Shown in pieces: positions 5,742 to 7,382 of a stretch of DNA of 7,382 bases (position 1 is its first letter; every line of letters begins with the position of its first letter). The DNA is from Pseudomonadota bacterium (GTDB taxonomy: Bacteria > Pseudomonadota > Alphaproteobacteria > Rhizobiales > Xanthobacteraceae). The stretch is taken from contig JAEWHY010000179.1 in NCBI GenBank assembly GCA_023387555.1, positions 1 to 7,382 of the forward strand, read 5' to 3'. Under the pieces are notes generated by a model. That model did no database searches. It was not told the origin of the DNA and saw only the letters and a list, made by a program, of their open reading frames with translations. Made by a program: the position numbers and the translations under genes.

Positions 5742-5762
5742 TCCGGCCCAAAGAAGGCCGGA
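5742..5762 (+). other. Hairpin in the 5' leader of the Bug gene
   Basis: TCCGGCC (5742-5748) and GGCCGGA (5756-5762) form a perfect 7-bp stem with a 7-base A-rich loop (CAAAGAA). It follows an A-tract (5733-5739) and ends six bases before the Shine-Dalgarno GGGAG (5769-5773). There is no U-tract after the stem, so it is not an intrinsic terminator. A 5' mRNA stabiliser or translation-tuning element is possible. Confidence 0.5.
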
Positions 5763-5779
5763 GGCACAGGGAGAAGCTC

Positions 5780-6772
5780 ATGGATCGACGTCAGTTCGTC
5801 GCGGGCTCTACCGCGGCTTTCGCAACTCTTGGAACAACTCTTCGAACATTGCCGGTCTTTGCGCAGGACGCTTATCCGTCCCGCGCGGTGACGCTGATCA
5901 ATCCGTTCCCGCCCGGCGGCGCTGCCGACGTGGTCGGCCGCCCGTTCGCGGCGGTGTGGGAACCCATCATCAAGCAGCCGGCGGTAATCGAAACCAAGGC
6001 CGGCGCCGCCGGCGCGGTCGGCGCGCAGGCCGCCGCCATCGCCAGGCCCGACGGCTACACGCTGCTCGTCCACATCGTCTCGATCTCCGGATTTGCCGAA
6101 GTCGACAAGCTGTTCGGCCGGCAGCCGAAGTTCACCCGCGCCGATTTCATTCCGATCGCGCGCTTCACCGAAGGTCCAATGGTGCTCGTAGTCAATGCCG
6201 CGACGCCATACAAGACCGTGAAGGACCTCGTCGACGACGCAAAGAAAAATCCGGACAAGATCGTGTTCTCGTCGTCCGGACTCTACGGCGCGCTGCATCT
6301 GCCGACGCAGCTATTCATGAATGCGGCCGGCATCAAGATGCGGCATCTGCCGACCAATGGCGGCGGCCCTGCCCTCACCGCCCTGCTCGGCAACAATTCG
6401 CAGGTGCTGGCCTCCTCGGTTGCCGCCGCCAACACCCATATCAAGTCCGGCAAGATCCGCGCGATCGCCAGCTATTCCGACAAGCGCGTGGCGTCGCTGC
6501 CGGACGTTCCGACCTTGAAGGAGCAGGGCCTCGACGTGGAGTTCTATCTCTGGGTCGGGCTGTTCGCGCCCAAGGGCACGCCCGACGCGGTCGTCAAGTC
6601 GATCCGGGAATCCGCGAAGGCGGCGGTCGCCACCGACAAGTTCAGGGACGCGATCAAGAACCTCGGCGACAACGTGCTCTACATGGACCAGCCCGACTTC
6701 GCGAAGTTCTGGGACCAGGATGCCGCGCGGGTCGAAGCCGCGGTGAAATCCATCGGCAAGGTGGACGGTTGA
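5780..6772 (+). CDS. Bug/TctC family tripartite tricarboxylate transporter solute-binding protein
   Basis: This is the periplasmic binding protein of a tripartite tricarboxylate (TTT) importer, 330 residues, typical of the Bug family. The N-terminus MDRRQFVAGS resembles a Tat signal (RR at 3-4, Phe6) and a hydrophobic stretch runs to PVFA, so cleavage is likely after Ala28. Family blocks are PFPPGGAADVVGR (42-54), which shapes the ligand carboxylate site, KAGAAGAVGA (73-82), ARPDGYTLL (88-96), ADFIPIARF (121-129), HLPTNGGGPALTALLGN (189-205) and SLPDVPTLKEQG (239-250). GGGAG at 5769-5773 gives a well-placed ribosome binding site for ATG 5780. Bug proteins bind small carboxylates or amides such as citrate, glutamate, nicotinate or phthalate; which one applies here cannot be told. 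The cyclase upstream and TctB downstream suggest one uptake-and-hydrolysis cluster. Confidence 0.93.
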   Translation: MDRRQFVAGSTAAFATLGTTLRTLPVFAQDAYPSRAVTLINPFPPGGAADVVGRPFAAVWEPIIKQPAVIETKAGAAGAVGAQAAAIARPDGYTLLVHIVSISGFAEVDKLFGRQPKFTRADFIPIARFTEGPMVLVVNAATPYKTVKDLVDDAKKNPDKIVFSSSGLYGALHLPTQLFMNAAGIKMRHLPTNGGGPALTALLGNNSQVLASSVAAANTHIKSGKIRAIASYSDKRVASLPDVPTLKEQGLDVEFYLWVGLFAPKGTPDAVVKSIRESAKAAVATDKFRDAIKNLGDNVLYMDQPDFAKFWDQDAARVEAAVKSIGKVDG

Positions 6773-6820
6773 CGCGAACACGGAATGCGCACAGGCAACT
6801 GCAGATGAGTGCCGCGAAGC

Positions 6821-6926
6821 CTCACCTCCTCCTGAAAGGGGGAGGTCGGCAAGCGAAGCTTGACGAGTGGGGGTCGATTCGGACTTTCGACCCCCTCCCC
6901 GCCCCTCCCCCTTTCAGGGGGAGGGG
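6821..6926. repeat. Compound palindromic intergenic repeat, copy B
   Basis: The architecture matches the copy at 4291-4424. The left hairpin is CCTCCTCCTGAAAGGGGGAGG (6825-6845, first 20 bases plus G). An inner pair GGGGGTCGA (6869-6877) / TCGACCCCC (6887-6895) encloses nine bases. The right hairpin (6902-6926) has perfect 10-bp arms CCCCTCCCCC and GGGGGAGGGG around TTTCA. It occupies the middle of the 231-base space between the Bug gene and tctB. The rest of that space (6773-6820, 6927-7003) shows nothing else I can support beyond the tctB ribosome binding site. It may lower read-through or set a different mRNA level for tctB relative to the binding protein, as REP-type elements are known to do. 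Confidence 0.75.
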
Positions 6927-7003
6927 CCTGCCGGTCGCGTCGCCGGACATGGGGCAACGCGGCTCTATGCAATGCCGCTTTCCGCTTGCGGAGCTTTGAC
7001 CCC

Positions 7004-7382
7004 ATGAACATCCGCGCCGATCATCTCGCCGGACTGTTCTTCGTCGGCTTCGGCGTCCTGATCTTCATACTCGGCTGGAGCCTGCCGTTCGGACGCCTCA
7101 CCGCGCCCGGCGCCGGCATGCTGCCGAAACTGCTCGCCGGCATGATGATCGTGTTCGGCGGACTGGTCGCGATCACCGGCGCGCAGGGCGAGCGGCTGCG
7201 CGACATTCCGTGGGGCGACTGGCAGCACGCCGCGCTGGTCACCGGCATCGCGGCACTCGCGACCTTGCTCTACAGCCGGCTCGGCTTCCTCGTCACCATG
7301 CCGCTGCTGATCTTTGCGCTGCTGGCCGTGGTCGAGCGCCGCAATCTGCTCGCCGCGGCCGCTTATGCCATCGGCCTGACGC
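7004..7382 (+). CDS. tctB: TctB-family small membrane subunit of a TTT importer, 5' part
   Basis: ATG 7004 opens a frame that runs off the right edge after 126 complete codons. The product is strongly hydrophobic, with likely membrane segments at about 8-27, 42-60, 74-90 and 95-110 and a fifth starting near 113. The conserved TctB stretch TAPGAGMLPKLLAG (33-46), corresponding to the family's R-x-P-G-A-G-x-x-P block, lies after the first segment. TctB subunits are about 140-170 residues with four to five segments, so most of the gene is here. It partners the Bug protein and the large permease TctA, expected immediately downstream. GGAG (6990-6993) is the ribosome binding site, partly paired in a small stem TCCG/CGGA (6981-6984, 6989-6992). 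The next in-frame ATG lies beyond the PGAG motif, which supports this start. Confidence 0.85.
   Translation, partial: MNIRADHLAGLFFVGFGVLIFILGWSLPFGRLTAPGAGMLPKLLAGMMIVFGGLVAITGAQGERLRDIPWGDWQHAALVTGIAALATLLYSRLGFLVTMPLLIFALLAVVERRNLLAAAAYAIGLT

Noticed and set aside
6965..7248. Minus-strand ORFs of 75-87 codons opposite tctB
   Set aside because: The plus-strand frame from 7004 is a clear TctB membrane protein; the antisense frames are charged low-complexity shadows.

Overview
The window is high-GC DNA from what looks like an alphaproteobacterium of the Bradyrhizobium/Rhodopseudomonas/Afipia group. This placing is an inference from the GC-rich third codon positions, the Liv and Bug paralogue types, and the intergenic palindromes built on GTCAT..CCGGGCTTGACCCGG and CCTCCCCCTTTCAGGGGGAGG-type hairpins. 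No rRNA or other marker gene is present to confirm it.

Layout, left to right. (1) 1-314: the 3' end of a small cupin gene, followed by a strong intrinsic terminator and, 150 bases on, a second similar terminator. (2) About 520-898: a long leader without a recognisable protein gene. It ends in a 12-codon leader ORF (848-886) whose stop codon runs into the ribosome binding site of the next gene. (3) 899-4272: a tightly overlapping + strand operon livH-livM-livG-livF. It encodes both permeases and both ATPases of a branched-chain amino acid type (HAAT) ABC importer, but no periplasmic binding protein is in the window. (4) 4291-4424: a G/C-skewed compound palindrome. (5) 4435-4737 (-): a DUF1330 protein, divergent from (6) 4862-5641 (+): a metal-dependent cyclase/amidohydrolase of the kynurenine formamidase/isatin hydrolase superfamily. 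The 112-base space between these two genes is one large inverted repeat that also carries both ribosome binding sites. (7) 5780-6772 (+): a Tat-type exported Bug/TctC solute-binding protein. (8) 6821-6926: a second compound palindrome of the same family as (4). (9) 7004 to the right edge: the start of a TctB small membrane subunit. The large TctA permease is expected beyond the edge.

Taken together this is a catabolic uptake region with two unrelated transport systems, an ATP-driven HAAT importer and a tripartite tricarboxylate-type (TTT) importer, around a hydrolase. A reasonable inference is uptake of small organic acids, amino acids or cyclic amides/lactones, with hydrolysis in the cytoplasm. 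The substrate cannot be read from the sequence. I see no CRISPR, transposase, phage, toxin-antitoxin or defence genes, and no convincing new multi-gene system. The points most worth a second look are the leader ORF before livH, the inverted repeat carrying two ribosome binding sites, the twin terminators, and the two related compound palindromes.
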